A DNA stretch of 49,859 nucleotides from Labilithrix sp. (GTDB lineage: Bacteria > Myxococcota > Polyangia > Polyangiales > Polyangiaceae): contig JAQBQL010000255.1 in assembly GCA_028287035.1 (NCBI GenBank), forward strand, positions 1-49,859. Direction: 5' to 3'. The notes under the pieces are model-generated. The model was not told where the DNA came from. It saw only the letters and a program-made list of their open reading frames with translations, and ran no database searches. Below are positions 27,484 through 37,836 of the stretch, piece by piece. Made by a program: the position numbers and the translations under genes. Position 1 is the first letter of the stretch. Each line of letters opens with the position of its first letter.

Positions 27484-28935
27484 GTGAGATCCTCTGCTTC
27501 GATCCTGGCGGGCGTCCTCGCGGGCGCCGCCGTGCTTACGTCCGGCTTCGCGCCGCCCGAGGCGAACGCCGGTGGTCTCTTCACGGCCGACCGCGGCGTG
27601 CGTCCGCTCGGCCGTGGCGGCGCCTTCGTGGCGGGCGCCGATGATCTCGGGGCCATCTGGTACAACCCGGCCGGGATCGCCGACGCGGGCACGACGCTCT
27701 TCATCGACCTCGCGTGGATGAACTTCTCGTCGGAGTACACGCGGCGCACGAACGTGACCGACAACGCGGGCACGGTGCGCCGCTACGACTACGGGCGGGT
27801 GGACGGCACGACGCCGTTCTTGCCGATCCCGACGCTCGGGGGCACGTACAACTTCGGCAGCGAGAAGCAGTTCACGCTCGGCTTCGGCATCCTCGCGCCG
27901 ATGGCCTCGATCGCGAGCTACCCGCTCACGGTCAACGGCCAGCCCTCGCCGTCACGGTACTCGCTCGTGTCGCTCGACGGCTCGGCCCTGGTCGTCGCCG
28001 GCGCGTACTTCGCCTACAAGCCGAGCCCGAAGCTCCGCATCGGCGCCGGGCTCCAGGCGCTCGTCGGCAAGTTCGCGTCGCGCGTCGTCTTCAGCGCGTC
28101 GCCGGCCGACCGTGTGATCAGCTCGCCGGAGGACCCGCAGTACGACGCGCTCGCGCAGCTCGACGTCGGCCCGATCATCGCGCCGAGCGGAAACCTCGGC
28201 ATCATCTACGAGCCCGAGAAGCACGTGCGCTTCGGCCTCTCCGGCCAGCTGCCCTTCTTCATCAACGCGCCCGCCACCATCAAGGTCCGGCTGCCCACCG
28301 CGGCAGTGTTCGACAACGCGCGGCAGGAGGGCGAGGACGCGCGCGTGAAGTTCAAGCTTCCGCCGATCATCCGCGGCGGAGTCGAGCTCCGCACCGACCT
28401 CGGGGACGGCGACTGGATCCGCGTCGAGGCGGCCTACGAGCGCGAGTTCTGGAGCATGCACGAGTCGATCGACATCCGAACCGAGGACGTGAAGCTCTAC
28501 GGCGTCACCGGCTTCCCGAGCCCGTTCGGGGTCGCGCCCATCTCGCTGCCCCGCCACTTCCAGGACTCCAACTCGTTCCGTCTCGGCGGCGAGTACTCGA
28601 CGAAGAGCATCTTCGGGACGAACCGCACCGAGCTCCGTGCGGGCATCTCGTACGAAACGAGCGCGATCCCCGACGAGTGGGTCTCGCCCCTCACCTACGA
28701 CGCGAACAAGTTCATGGGCGCGGTGGGCGGCAGCCTCCACGCGGGCGACCACTGGCGGCTCGACGCGGTGGCGGCGCTCGTCCTCCTCGGCGCTACGACC
28801 GTTGCGCCCGAGGCGGCCCGCGTCCCGCGCGTGAATCCGGTGCAGGGCAACCCCACCGCCACCGAGGCGATCAACGGCGGCGACTACTCCGCGCGCGCCG
28901 TGATCCTCGGCGTCGGCGCGCAGTACACGTTCTAG
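27484..28935 (+). CDS. FadL/OmpP1-family outer-membrane channel
   Basis: 483 residues from GTG 27484, with a signal peptide cut near EANA|GG. FadL-family barrels let hydrophobic molecules such as long-chain fatty acids or aromatic compounds cross the outer membrane. The N-terminal hatch has the diagnostic GRGGAFVAGADDLGAIWYNPAG, including the conserved NPA. The barrel shows repeated strands (KLRIGAGLQALVG, HVRFGLSGQLPF, WIRVEAAYEREF) and ends in AQYTF with the C-terminal Phe needed for barrel insertion. It forms an apparent operon with the 1341-residue lipoprotein. The stop is 13 bases from the convergent transglycosylase gene. Confidence 0.93.
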   Translation: MRSSASILAGVLAGAAVLTSGFAPPEANAGGLFTADRGVRPLGRGGAFVAGADDLGAIWYNPAGIADAGTTLFIDLAWMNFSSEYTRRTNVTDNAGTVRRYDYGRVDGTTPFLPIPTLGGTYNFGSEKQFTLGFGILAPMASIASYPLTVNGQPSPSRYSLVSLDGSALVVAGAYFAYKPSPKLRIGAGLQALVGKFASRVVFSASPADRVISSPEDPQYDALAQLDVGPIIAPSGNLGIIYEPEKHVRFGLSGQLPFFINAPATIKVRLPTAAVFDNARQEGEDARVKFKLPPIIRGGVELRTDLGDGDWIRVEAAYEREFWSMHESIDIRTEDVKLYGVTGFPSPFGVAPISLPRHFQDSNSFRLGGEYSTKSIFGTNRTELRAGISYETSAIPDEWVSPLTYDANKFMGAVGGSLHAGDHWRLDAVAALVLLGATTVAPEAARVPRVNPVQGNPTATEAINGGDYSARAVILGVGAQYTF

Positions 28936-28948
28936 GCTCGCCGGCCGG

Positions 28949-30988
28949 TCACGGCAGCGGCGGCAGGCGGTCCGGAGCGGGCGGCGCGGCGAGCGGCGGG
29001 GTCGCGGTGGGACGCGGGCCGTTCGAGGCCTCGGCGGCCGGACCGGCGGCGGCGCCGGTGCCCGGGACCCATACGACGACGCGCTCGCCTTCGCCGAGCA
29101 CGTCGGTGCGCGGCCGGCGGTTGATGCGTTCCATGAGCGCGGGCGTGACGCCGTTCTTCTTGCCGATCGACTCGAGCGTGTCGCCGGCGTGGGCGGTGAC
29201 CACGAGGCGCTTCCGGCCCTTGTCGTCCCAGCTGTGAAAGAAGTCGTCGGTGCCGGCGACCACGGTCTTCACGTCCTGCTCGCCGAGCACGGCGACTCTC
29301 GAGAGATCCGCGGCCGGGGGCGCGAAGATCTGCATGCTCATGCCCTCGACGAGGCGCGCCGAGGGATCGATGTCGTTCCAGCGACGGAGCTCGTCGGAGG
29401 TGATCTTGAACGTTTCACACACGTCGCGGACGGTGTCGCCGACCTGCACGCGATAGAACACGCGCCGGCGATCGGGGTAGACGAACACGTCCTGCGGGAC
29501 GACCACCACGGGCTTGTCGGCGCCGCCGGGACGCGCGGCGGCACGCGGATCGGGCGCGTCGCTCTTCGGGAGCAGCAGGGTCTGGCCGCCGCGGAGCACC
29601 TCGCCGGGCGCGATCGCGTTCAGCTCGACGAGCCGCGCGACGGTCACCCTTCGTGCCTGGGCGATCTGCTCGATCGATTCACCGAATCGCACCGTGTAGC
29701 GCTCGAGCGGCGCCTCCCCGTGACGCGCCTTCGCCAGGTTCTGCGTGCACGCGCTGCCCTTGCCGGCGGGCACCTTGACCGGCCACTCGTCCTGCGTGGG
29801 CGGGGTGCGCGACGCACGGAGATCCGGGTTGAGCTGCTCGACGTCCTTCGTGGGCAGGCCGCACGCGGTGGCGACGGTGGCGAGCGCGGTGCCGGGCGCG
29901 ACCGGTACCTCGTCGGTCTCGAGCGGCGGGTCGACGGCGACGTCCTGGAAGCCGAACGCGGCGAGGTTCTTCGCCACCACGGCGGCGGCCAGGATCTTCG
30001 GCACGTAGAGCGTCGTCTCCCAGGGGAAGCTTCCCTCCAGCTTCGCCAGCGCCCAGTAGTCGTTCGTGTTGTAGCGGCGGACCGCCGAGAGCACGCCGCC
30101 GTACCCCATGTTGTACGCGGCCATCGCGAGATCCCAGCTGCCGAAGCGGCGATGGAGATCGGCGAGGAAGTCGGCGGCGGCGTCGGTCGAGGTCGCGAGG
30201 TTCATGCGCGAGTCCGACCAGCGATCCTGCGTGCAGCCGTAGATCTTGCCGGTCTCGGGCATGAACTGCCAGAGCCCCACCGCACCGACGGGCGAGCGGG
30301 CGCTCACGTCGAAGCCGCTCTCGATCATCGCGAGCCACACGAGATCCTCGGGCAGCCCCTTGCGGCGGAACGCCTTCCGGATGCCGTCGCGGTACTTGCC
30401 CGACCGGCGAAGCCAGATCGTGAGCATCGAGCGGCCACGCGGGTCGTCCTTGAAGAACTCGAGGTACTTCACGACGCGCGCGTCCCAGCGCACCGGCAGA
30501 TCCGGCAGATCGAGCTTGGCGAGCCACGCGAGATCCTTGCCCGCCTCGGTCGCGGGCGGGATCGCGGCGGGCGGCGGAGGCGGCAGTCCCGAGGCGTGCA
30601 CGCGCGGCCGGTCGCCCGACGTGGCGACCGGGAACGGCAGCTCCTGGGGCCACGGGGTGCCGGCCGCCGGGGAGGCCGGCGGGAAGAGCTCGCGCTCGGC
30701 GGCGTGGAGGGCGCGGAGCTCCGGAGTATCGGCGCCGACCGAGGTGTCGTCGAGCGTCGGGCCGCCCGCGACGAGGCGCCGGACGGTGCTGTCCTGCGGG
30801 CCCTTCGTCGACTTGCCGACCGTCCCGCGGCCCGGCGCGCCCGGATGGGTCCCGCCCTTCGAGGCGCCGGTCCGGGCCGGCACCTTGGCAGCCGCGACCG
30901 GCGGAGCGGCCGATGCGGTCCGGACGCAGATGCCGCAGAGAGCGACGACAGCCGCACAAAGCGGTAGCACCAGGCGGCGGGTCCCCAT
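28949..30988 (-). CDS. Periplasmic lytic transglycosylase (MltD-like) with LysM repeats
   Basis: 679 residues, ATG at 30988 with GGGAAG upstream; signal peptide residues 1-27 (TASA|AP). The SLT-type domain (about 190-330) has AMIESGFDVSARSPVGAVG with catalytic Glu223, LWQFMPETGKIYG and AAYNMGYGG, the standard set for cleaving the MurNAc-GlcNAc bond with 1,6-anhydro product. Three LysM modules follow: YTVRFGESIEQIAQ, YRVQVGDTVRDVCETF and VTAHAGDTLESIGKK; a fourth degenerate one may precede them (APGTALATVATACGL). The end is Pro/Ala-rich. It lies downstream of the dehydrogenase and VanW genes on the same strand. Confidence 0.94.
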   Translation of the reverse strand: MGTRRLVLPLCAAVVALCGICVRTASAAPPVAAAKVPARTGASKGGTHPGAPGRGTVGKSTKGPQDSTVRRLVAGGPTLDDTSVGADTPELRALHAAERELFPPASPAAGTPWPQELPFPVATSGDRPRVHASGLPPPPPAAIPPATEAGKDLAWLAKLDLPDLPVRWDARVVKYLEFFKDDPRGRSMLTIWLRRSGKYRDGIRKAFRRKGLPEDLVWLAMIESGFDVSARSPVGAVGLWQFMPETGKIYGCTQDRWSDSRMNLATSTDAAADFLADLHRRFGSWDLAMAAYNMGYGGVLSAVRRYNTNDYWALAKLEGSFPWETTLYVPKILAAAVVAKNLAAFGFQDVAVDPPLETDEVPVAPGTALATVATACGLPTKDVEQLNPDLRASRTPPTQDEWPVKVPAGKGSACTQNLAKARHGEAPLERYTVRFGESIEQIAQARRVTVARLVELNAIAPGEVLRGGQTLLLPKSDAPDPRAAARPGGADKPVVVVPQDVFVYPDRRRVFYRVQVGDTVRDVCETFKITSDELRRWNDIDPSARLVEGMSMQIFAPPAADLSRVAVLGEQDVKTVVAGTDDFFHSWDDKGRKRLVVTAHAGDTLESIGKKNGVTPALMERINRRPRTDVLGEGERVVVWVPGTGAAAGPAAEASNGPRPTATPPLAAPPAPDRLPPLP

Positions 30989-31047
30989 GTAGGGAGACTT
31001 CCCACTTCGAGCCGCCGCGGTCAAATTCGCGGTCGGCTCGGCCGCGC

Positions 31048-33411
31048 CTAGGGCGCCATCCCGGCGATCCACGCCTCGAGGATCGCCGCGCCCTGGTCGT
31101 CGACCACGTTGCGCGCGATCGGCGGCATGCGAAGGTCCGGATCGTTCGACTTGATGCGCGCCAGCAGCACGCTCTTGCCGGGATCGCCGGGCGCGACGAG
31201 CTTGCCGTTGGGGATGCCGAGCCGCACCGTCATCGGATAATTGTTGGCGGCCTGGTCGAGGTGACGGGCCGCCAGGTTGCCGCCGCCTACCGTCGCGACC
31301 CAGGTGTCGCCGCCGCCCGTGTAGCTCGCGCCCTCGTGATGGCAGGGCGAGCAGTTCGCCGCGAGGTAGGCGTAGGCGCGCTCCTCCGCGGTCTTCGTCG
31401 CGTCGGTCGGGCTGGCGATGACGGGCGGCAGCTTCGCGACCTCGGCGGCGTCGATCACGCCCTTGCCGGTCAGGAAGGTGCGCTGCGCCTCGGAGAGCTG
31501 CGGCCCGGTGAAGCCGAGGATGCGCCACCGGTCCTTCTGGTACTCCGCACCCTGGCGCGCGTCGTCACGGTGGCAGCTCCAGCACTGTCCGAAGCTCGGG
31601 TAGTGCCAGTTCCGCGTCTGCCCGGTGCTCTCGTCGGTGATGGTCTCGTCGGTGCCCTCGCTGACGAGGTCGGCGTCGGTGCCCGCGGCGTTCCAGCGGA
31701 ACGTGTACCCGTACGTCGTTTCGGTGCCGACGACCATCACGCGCGTCTCGAGGCGCCGCGTGCGCGCTTTCGGCTTCACGGCATCGGGCAGATCGAACTG
31801 CTTCACGAAGACGGTGCCCACCGGGAACGCCAGCGAGCCGTCGGCCTTCGTCGTGACCTTCTTGCCCTCGGGCAGGCGGATCCAGCGCTTCTTCACGGCG
31901 CCGTCCGACCAGAGCGGCGACGTGACCTCGTAGGGGACGAGGTTCGCGGCAGGCGTGAGCGAGGGAACGTCGTCGAAGAGGAACGTCTCCCGCAGCCGCT
32001 TCGGGAGCGCGTCGCGCGAGGTGTCGCGCGCGAGCTTCTTCACGTGGCCGCCGAAGCTCGCCGGATCGTTCGTCAGATCGGGCCCGTACTGCAGGATGTA
32101 GAATTCGCCCTCGTTGTCCTCGGCGATCCCCATGGGCTGCAGGCGGTACTGGTTGTCGAGGAGCGTGGTCCGCGTGGCCGGCGACTTCGTGATGTCGAGC
32201 GCCCACACCCGGTTCGAGGGCCAGTCGCTGAAGAGGTACTTCCCGTCGAGCTCGGGCAGCGCCTTGCCGCGATAGATCGTGCCCCCGAAGACCGACACGA
32301 GGTCGGCCATCTCCGCGTGCGAGTAGTAGAACGCGGGCGGGGTCGGCGTGCCCGCGACGTAGGACGTGAGCTTGGTCGTGACGCTGGCGAGCTCGCCTTC
32401 CTTGAGCGGCCACTGGTAGTTGCCGCCCTTGACGACCTTGTTGACCTCCTCGCGGAACGAGTCGCCCACGTCGCCCATCCAGAGATCGCCGGTCACCTTG
32501 TCGAAGGACCAGCCGAACGGGTTTCGGAAGCCGAGCGCGTAGAACTCCTCGAGGCCGTTCGGCACGAGCCCGACGAACGGATTGTCGTTCGGGATCATGT
32601 AGCCGGTGCGCGTGAACGGACCGTCGTGCAGCGTCGTGTGCCCGGGCGGGATCGCGTGGCTCTTCGCCGGATCCTGGTCGACGTCGATCCGGAAGATTCC
32701 CGCGAACAGCGCGTTCGTGATCGTCTGGTGGTTGTCGACCGTGTCGTCGTCGCCGTTGCCGAAGTAGAGGAAGCCGTCCGGGCCGAACAGCATCTTGCCG
32801 GAGTTGTGGACGTTCACGTACTCCCGCTCCTCGATCATCGTGAGGACCGAGCTCGGCTCGAACACGGTGCCATTCCACGTGTACCGCTGGAGCCGCTGCG
32901 AGTACGGCGTGGCGCACGTCGCGTCGCCGCACGCGTTGTACCAGACGTACGCGAAGTCGTGCGCGCCGCTGCCGTCGCCGAACTTCGGGTGCAGCACGAG
33001 GCCGAGCGCGCCTCCCTCGCCGGCGACGTGCACCTGGCTCGAGAAGTCGAGCACGTCACGCCGCGCGCTGCCCTCGATGCGCCGGATCTGGCCGGTGCGC
33101 TCGAGCACGAACGGCGCGCCGCCGAGCTTCGGCCAGGCGATCGCCGACGGGATGTCGAACACGACGCCGGGGAACGCGTCGACGAGCGTGTACCCGCCGA
33201 GCGACGGCGTCGCGAGCGGGAACTCCTTCCTCACGATGGGCCCTTCCTCGCCGTCCCCGCCCCCGTCCGCGAGCGCGCCGTCACCGTCGCCACCCGAGCT
33301 TCCGCCGGGCCCAGCGCTGTTGCCGTCGTCCGAGCCGCACGCGATCACCGCCGAGGCGATGAGGCACGAGCCGAGGAGGAGCGTGGCGAGTGCCGAACGG
33401 CGAAGCTTCAT
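31048..33411 (-). CDS. Lipoprotein fusion: PQQ-type sugar dehydrogenase propeller plus SO2930-like diheme cytochrome
   Basis: 787 residues, ATG at 33411 with AAAGG upstream. The lipobox is AVIAC, followed by a Gly/Ser/Asp-rich linker. Residues about 60-450 form a soluble-glucose/sorbosone-dehydrogenase-like propeller: AFPGVVFDIPSAIAWP, GEGGALGLVLHPKFG, NSGKMLFGPDGFLYFGNGD, ALGFRNPFGWSFD, GDVGDSFREEVN, LFSDWPSNRVWAL. The C-terminal part matches the SO2930 diheme cytochrome family (YEVTSPLWSDGAVKKRWI, PVGTVFVKQFDL, RRLETRVMV) and has two haem motifs, CWSCH and CSPCH. A plausible activity is PQQ-dependent oxidation of a sugar or alcohol with direct electron transfer to its own haems. Substrate and cofactor are inferred. 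Confidence 0.88.
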   Translation of the reverse strand: MKLRRSALATLLLGSCLIASAVIACGSDDGNSAGPGGSSGGDGDGALADGGGDGEEGPIVRKEFPLATPSLGGYTLVDAFPGVVFDIPSAIAWPKLGGAPFVLERTGQIRRIEGSARRDVLDFSSQVHVAGEGGALGLVLHPKFGDGSGAHDFAYVWYNACGDATCATPYSQRLQRYTWNGTVFEPSSVLTMIEEREYVNVHNSGKMLFGPDGFLYFGNGDDDTVDNHQTITNALFAGIFRIDVDQDPAKSHAIPPGHTTLHDGPFTRTGYMIPNDNPFVGLVPNGLEEFYALGFRNPFGWSFDKVTGDLWMGDVGDSFREEVNKVVKGGNYQWPLKEGELASVTTKLTSYVAGTPTPPAFYYSHAEMADLVSVFGGTIYRGKALPELDGKYLFSDWPSNRVWALDITKSPATRTTLLDNQYRLQPMGIAEDNEGEFYILQYGPDLTNDPASFGGHVKKLARDTSRDALPKRLRETFLFDDVPSLTPAANLVPYEVTSPLWSDGAVKKRWIRLPEGKKVTTKADGSLAFPVGTVFVKQFDLPDAVKPKARTRRLETRVMVVGTETTYGYTFRWNAAGTDADLVSEGTDETITDESTGQTRNWHYPSFGQCWSCHRDDARQGAEYQKDRWRILGFTGPQLSEAQRTFLTGKGVIDAAEVAKLPPVIASPTDATKTAEERAYAYLAANCSPCHHEGASYTGGGDTWVATVGGGNLAARHLDQAANNYPMTVRLGIPNGKLVAPGDPGKSVLLARIKSNDPDLRMPPIARNVVDDQGAAILEAWIAGMAP

Positions 33412-33427
33412 GGCGACCTTTCGGGGT

Positions 33428-35095
33428 TCAGTGGCGGAGCCACATCGTCTTCGCGGGATCCTTCTGGGATGCGTTGGGGGCGTGCGCGCCCGGCGCGTCG
33501 ACGAGCTCGAGGCCGGCGGTCTCGGCGGTGCTCGCGCCCGCCGCCGGACCACGCGCGCTCACCGGCGTCGCCGAGGGGGTTCCGCCCAGCTCCGCGTCCT
33601 CTTCGCCGGGCAGCGCGGGTAGCTGCGCGACATCGAACCCGACCGGCACGTTGTAGATCTCGACGGTCGGCGGGTAGAAGTCGGTCGCCTCTTCCTTGCG
33701 CTGGGTGCCGTCGGCGTACTTGAGGAGGCGCGAGCGCTTCACCTTGAAGCCCTTGATCCCGTGCTGCTTCACGACGACCTTCTTGCCGGTCAGCGAAGGC
33801 TCCTCGATGACCTTCCGCTTGTAGGGGATGGTCGATTCGAGGTCGCGGCCGAAGCTCACCGTGACCGGCTTCGTCTTGCCGAGGAGCTCGACGTGGAGCT
33901 TGCCGCCCTCGGTCTTCGCGTGGACGACCACCGGGAACGGATGCGGGTTCCGCATCTTCAGGTCGACGCCGGGGTAGACGACGGTGGAGTCGAGGCCCAT
34001 CGGGATGTACGCGCTCGGCCTCGAGTGGGGCAGCCGCTCGAGGACGTCGAAGCCGCCGAAGAACGCCGCGGCGTGGAACGTGGAGGCGACCTGGCAGGTG
34101 CCGCCGCCGACGCCCTCGACCATCTCGCCCTTGAAGATCTCCCAGCTCTTCTGGAAGCCGTTCGCCTCGCTGCGCTCGCCGACGACGGTGTTGAAGCTCA
34201 CCATCTCGCCGGGCGAGATGACGAGGCCGTCGAGCTTCTGCGCGGCGTTGTCGATGTTCTTTCCGCGGCGCTGCTGGTCGCCGCCGCGCGAGAAGAAGGT
34301 GTCGTACTCGGCGAGGACGGTCGTGATGTCGAGGTCCTTCAGGAACGCCGCCGAGATGCGCGGCGCGAACGACGCGACGGGTAGGTCGATCCGGAGGGGC
34401 CCGTTCGCCGGTCCGCGCGCCCCGCTCTCGAGCCGAGCGACCGCGCCGTCCTCGTCGACGTAGCGCCCGTCCTTCTCGGGGACGGTCTCGTGCTTGTCGA
34501 GATCGAGACGCGCCGAGATCGCCTCGGTGTCGGTGCGCTCCTTGATGGAGTCGAGCTGCGCGAAGGCGGTAGGCCGATCGACCGTGAGACGCAGCGGAAC
34601 GTCGAGCTTGCCGGCGCGCGACTCACGCGTCGCCTGCACGCGCGACCACAGGTCTCCGGTCTTCCCGATCGAGGCGGCGAGCTGCGCGGTCGCGTCCACG
34701 TCGACCCGGACCCCGAGATCGCCGAACGTCGCCTCGAGCACGGGCGCCGCTGCCCCCGGCATCGCGAGCGCCACCTTCCGCGCCGCGAGCCCCTCGGCGT
34801 GGCGCGCGATGACCGCCTTCACCGCTGCCTCGTCGGCTCCGTCGGGCAGGCGCTCGCCGTCGACCGCGAGGCCCGGAACGACCGCGCCGGACGGTAGATA
34901 GTACGCGCGGAGGCCCGCCGACGCGCCGGCGGCGACCGCGAGGAGCCCGGCGACGAGGCCGAGGCGGAGGCCCCACCTCGCACCGGGCGCGCCGCCGCCC
35001 CGGGGAGCCGAGGACGGCCGGTAGATCGCGGCCGGCGGACCGCTCGGGACGAACGGAGCCGGCGGGCGGTAGGGGGGCGGCGGGAACGACGGCAT
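33428..35095 (-). CDS. VanW-family membrane-anchored protein
   Basis: 555 residues, ATG at 35095. A Pro-rich cytoplasmic N-terminus is followed by one membrane helix (about 43-62, LRLGLVAGLLAVAAGASAGL). The outside part has two copies of the PG_binding_4-type fold (about 70-290) and then the VanW domain with SPGEMVSFNTVVGERSE, GVGGGTCQVASTFHAAAF, RLPHSRPSAYIPMG and VDLKMRNPHPFPV. Despite its name the VanW family is widespread and is not evidence of vancomycin resistance; a cell-wall role is likely. The C-terminal 80 residues are disordered-looking. The next gene starts 16 bases downstream. Confidence 0.92.
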   Translation of the reverse strand: MPSFPPPPYRPPAPFVPSGPPAAIYRPSSAPRGGGAPGARWGLRLGLVAGLLAVAAGASAGLRAYYLPSGAVVPGLAVDGERLPDGADEAAVKAVIARHAEGLAARKVALAMPGAAAPVLEATFGDLGVRVDVDATAQLAASIGKTGDLWSRVQATRESRAGKLDVPLRLTVDRPTAFAQLDSIKERTDTEAISARLDLDKHETVPEKDGRYVDEDGAVARLESGARGPANGPLRIDLPVASFAPRISAAFLKDLDITTVLAEYDTFFSRGGDQQRRGKNIDNAAQKLDGLVISPGEMVSFNTVVGERSEANGFQKSWEIFKGEMVEGVGGGTCQVASTFHAAAFFGGFDVLERLPHSRPSAYIPMGLDSTVVYPGVDLKMRNPHPFPVVVHAKTEGGKLHVELLGKTKPVTVSFGRDLESTIPYKRKVIEEPSLTGKKVVVKQHGIKGFKVKRSRLLKYADGTQRKEEATDFYPPTVEIYNVPVGFDVAQLPALPGEEDAELGGTPSATPVSARGPAAGASTAETAGLELVDAPGAHAPNASQKDPAKTMWLRH

Positions 35096-35171
35096 GCCTG
35101 GGGAACGCTCCTCGCAGTATCGGTCATCCAGGGCCCGGTCCCAAGATCCCTGGCGCCCTCGAGCCGGCGTG

Positions 35172-35177
35172 TATCAT
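35172..35177 (+). promoter_or_regulatory. Candidate -10 element (TATCAT) for the zinc-ribbon kinase
   Basis: TATCAT lies 26 bases before the GTG at 35204, predicting a leader of about 20 bases. It stands out in the 108-base gap between the divergent VanW and kinase genes. No -35 is evident. Confidence 0.3.
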
Positions 35178-35203
35178 CGATTTTCCGCCGAGCTCGAGCG
35201 CAC

Positions 35204-36949
<1,746 letters not shown>

Positions 36950-37820
36950 GCCCCTCGAACTGCACGTCGGCCGCGTCCGCGAAGCGGCGGCGCATCGTGG
37001 CGATGGCCTCGTCCGCCGCGTCGACGAGGACGAAGCGCCGGCCACACTCGCGCGCCGCGACGCCCGTCGTGCCGCTGCCCGCGAAGAAGTCGAGGACGAG
37101 CCCGCCGGGCGGACACGAGGCGCTCACGATTCGGCGAACGATGCCGAGCGGCTTCTGCGTCGGGTACCCGACCTTCTCCTTGCCGGTGGGGCTCACGATG
37201 GTGTGCCACCAGGTGTCGGTGGGGAGCTTGCCGCGTGCGGTCTTCTCGGGGCCGACGAGCGCCGGCGCCATGTAGGCGATGCGGTCGACCTCGCGGGTGT
37301 CGAAGTGGTAGCGCGCCGGGTCCTTCACGTAAAAGAGGATGTTGTCGTGCTTGGCGGGCCACCGCGTCTTGCTGCGCGCGCCGTAGTCGTACGCCCAGAT
37401 GATCTCGTTCAGGAACGACGCGCGGCCGAAGATCGTGTCGAGCAGCACCTTGCAGTAGTGCACCTCGCGATAGTCGATGTGGAAGTAGAAGCTGCCGGTC
37501 GGCGCGAGCACGCGGTAGCCCTCGCGGAGGCGGGGCTCGAGGAACGCGAGGAAGTCGTCGAACGTGTCGCGGAACCCCGCGTCGGTCGAGACGCGCTCGG
37601 TGCGGTAGCGCTGGCCAGCGAAGCCGGTGCGATCGCCGCCGCCGTCACGCACGGTGCGCAGGCGGTCGCGCTTCTGCACGCGCCCCGTGTTGAAGGGCGG
37701 ATCCACGTACACGAGGTCGACGGAGCCGTCCGGTAGCGTGCGGAGCACGTCCAGGCAGTCGCCCTGGATGACGCGATCGGGAGCGCCACCGGCCGAGATC
37801 GCCCGCTCGCGCATGGCGGC

Positions 37821-37830
37821 ACGATATCAT
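37821..37830. promoter_or_regulatory. Back-to-back overlapping -10 elements for two leaderless genes
   Basis: The ten bases acgatatcat contain TATCAT on the plus strand (37825-37830) and TATCGT on the minus strand (37826-37821). Each hexamer is exactly 6 bases from a start codon: GTG 37837 for the DUF6986 gene and ATG 37814 for the methyltransferase. Both transcripts would begin at the first base of the start codon. No Shine-Dalgarno is present for either gene, which fits. This also supports the two chosen starts. Confidence 0.55.
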
Positions 37831-37836
37831 GGCGAG

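Noticed and set aside
33428..35095. Vancomycin-resistance gene
   Set aside because: VanW-family membership alone does not indicate resistance, and no vanA/vanH/vanX-like genes are near.
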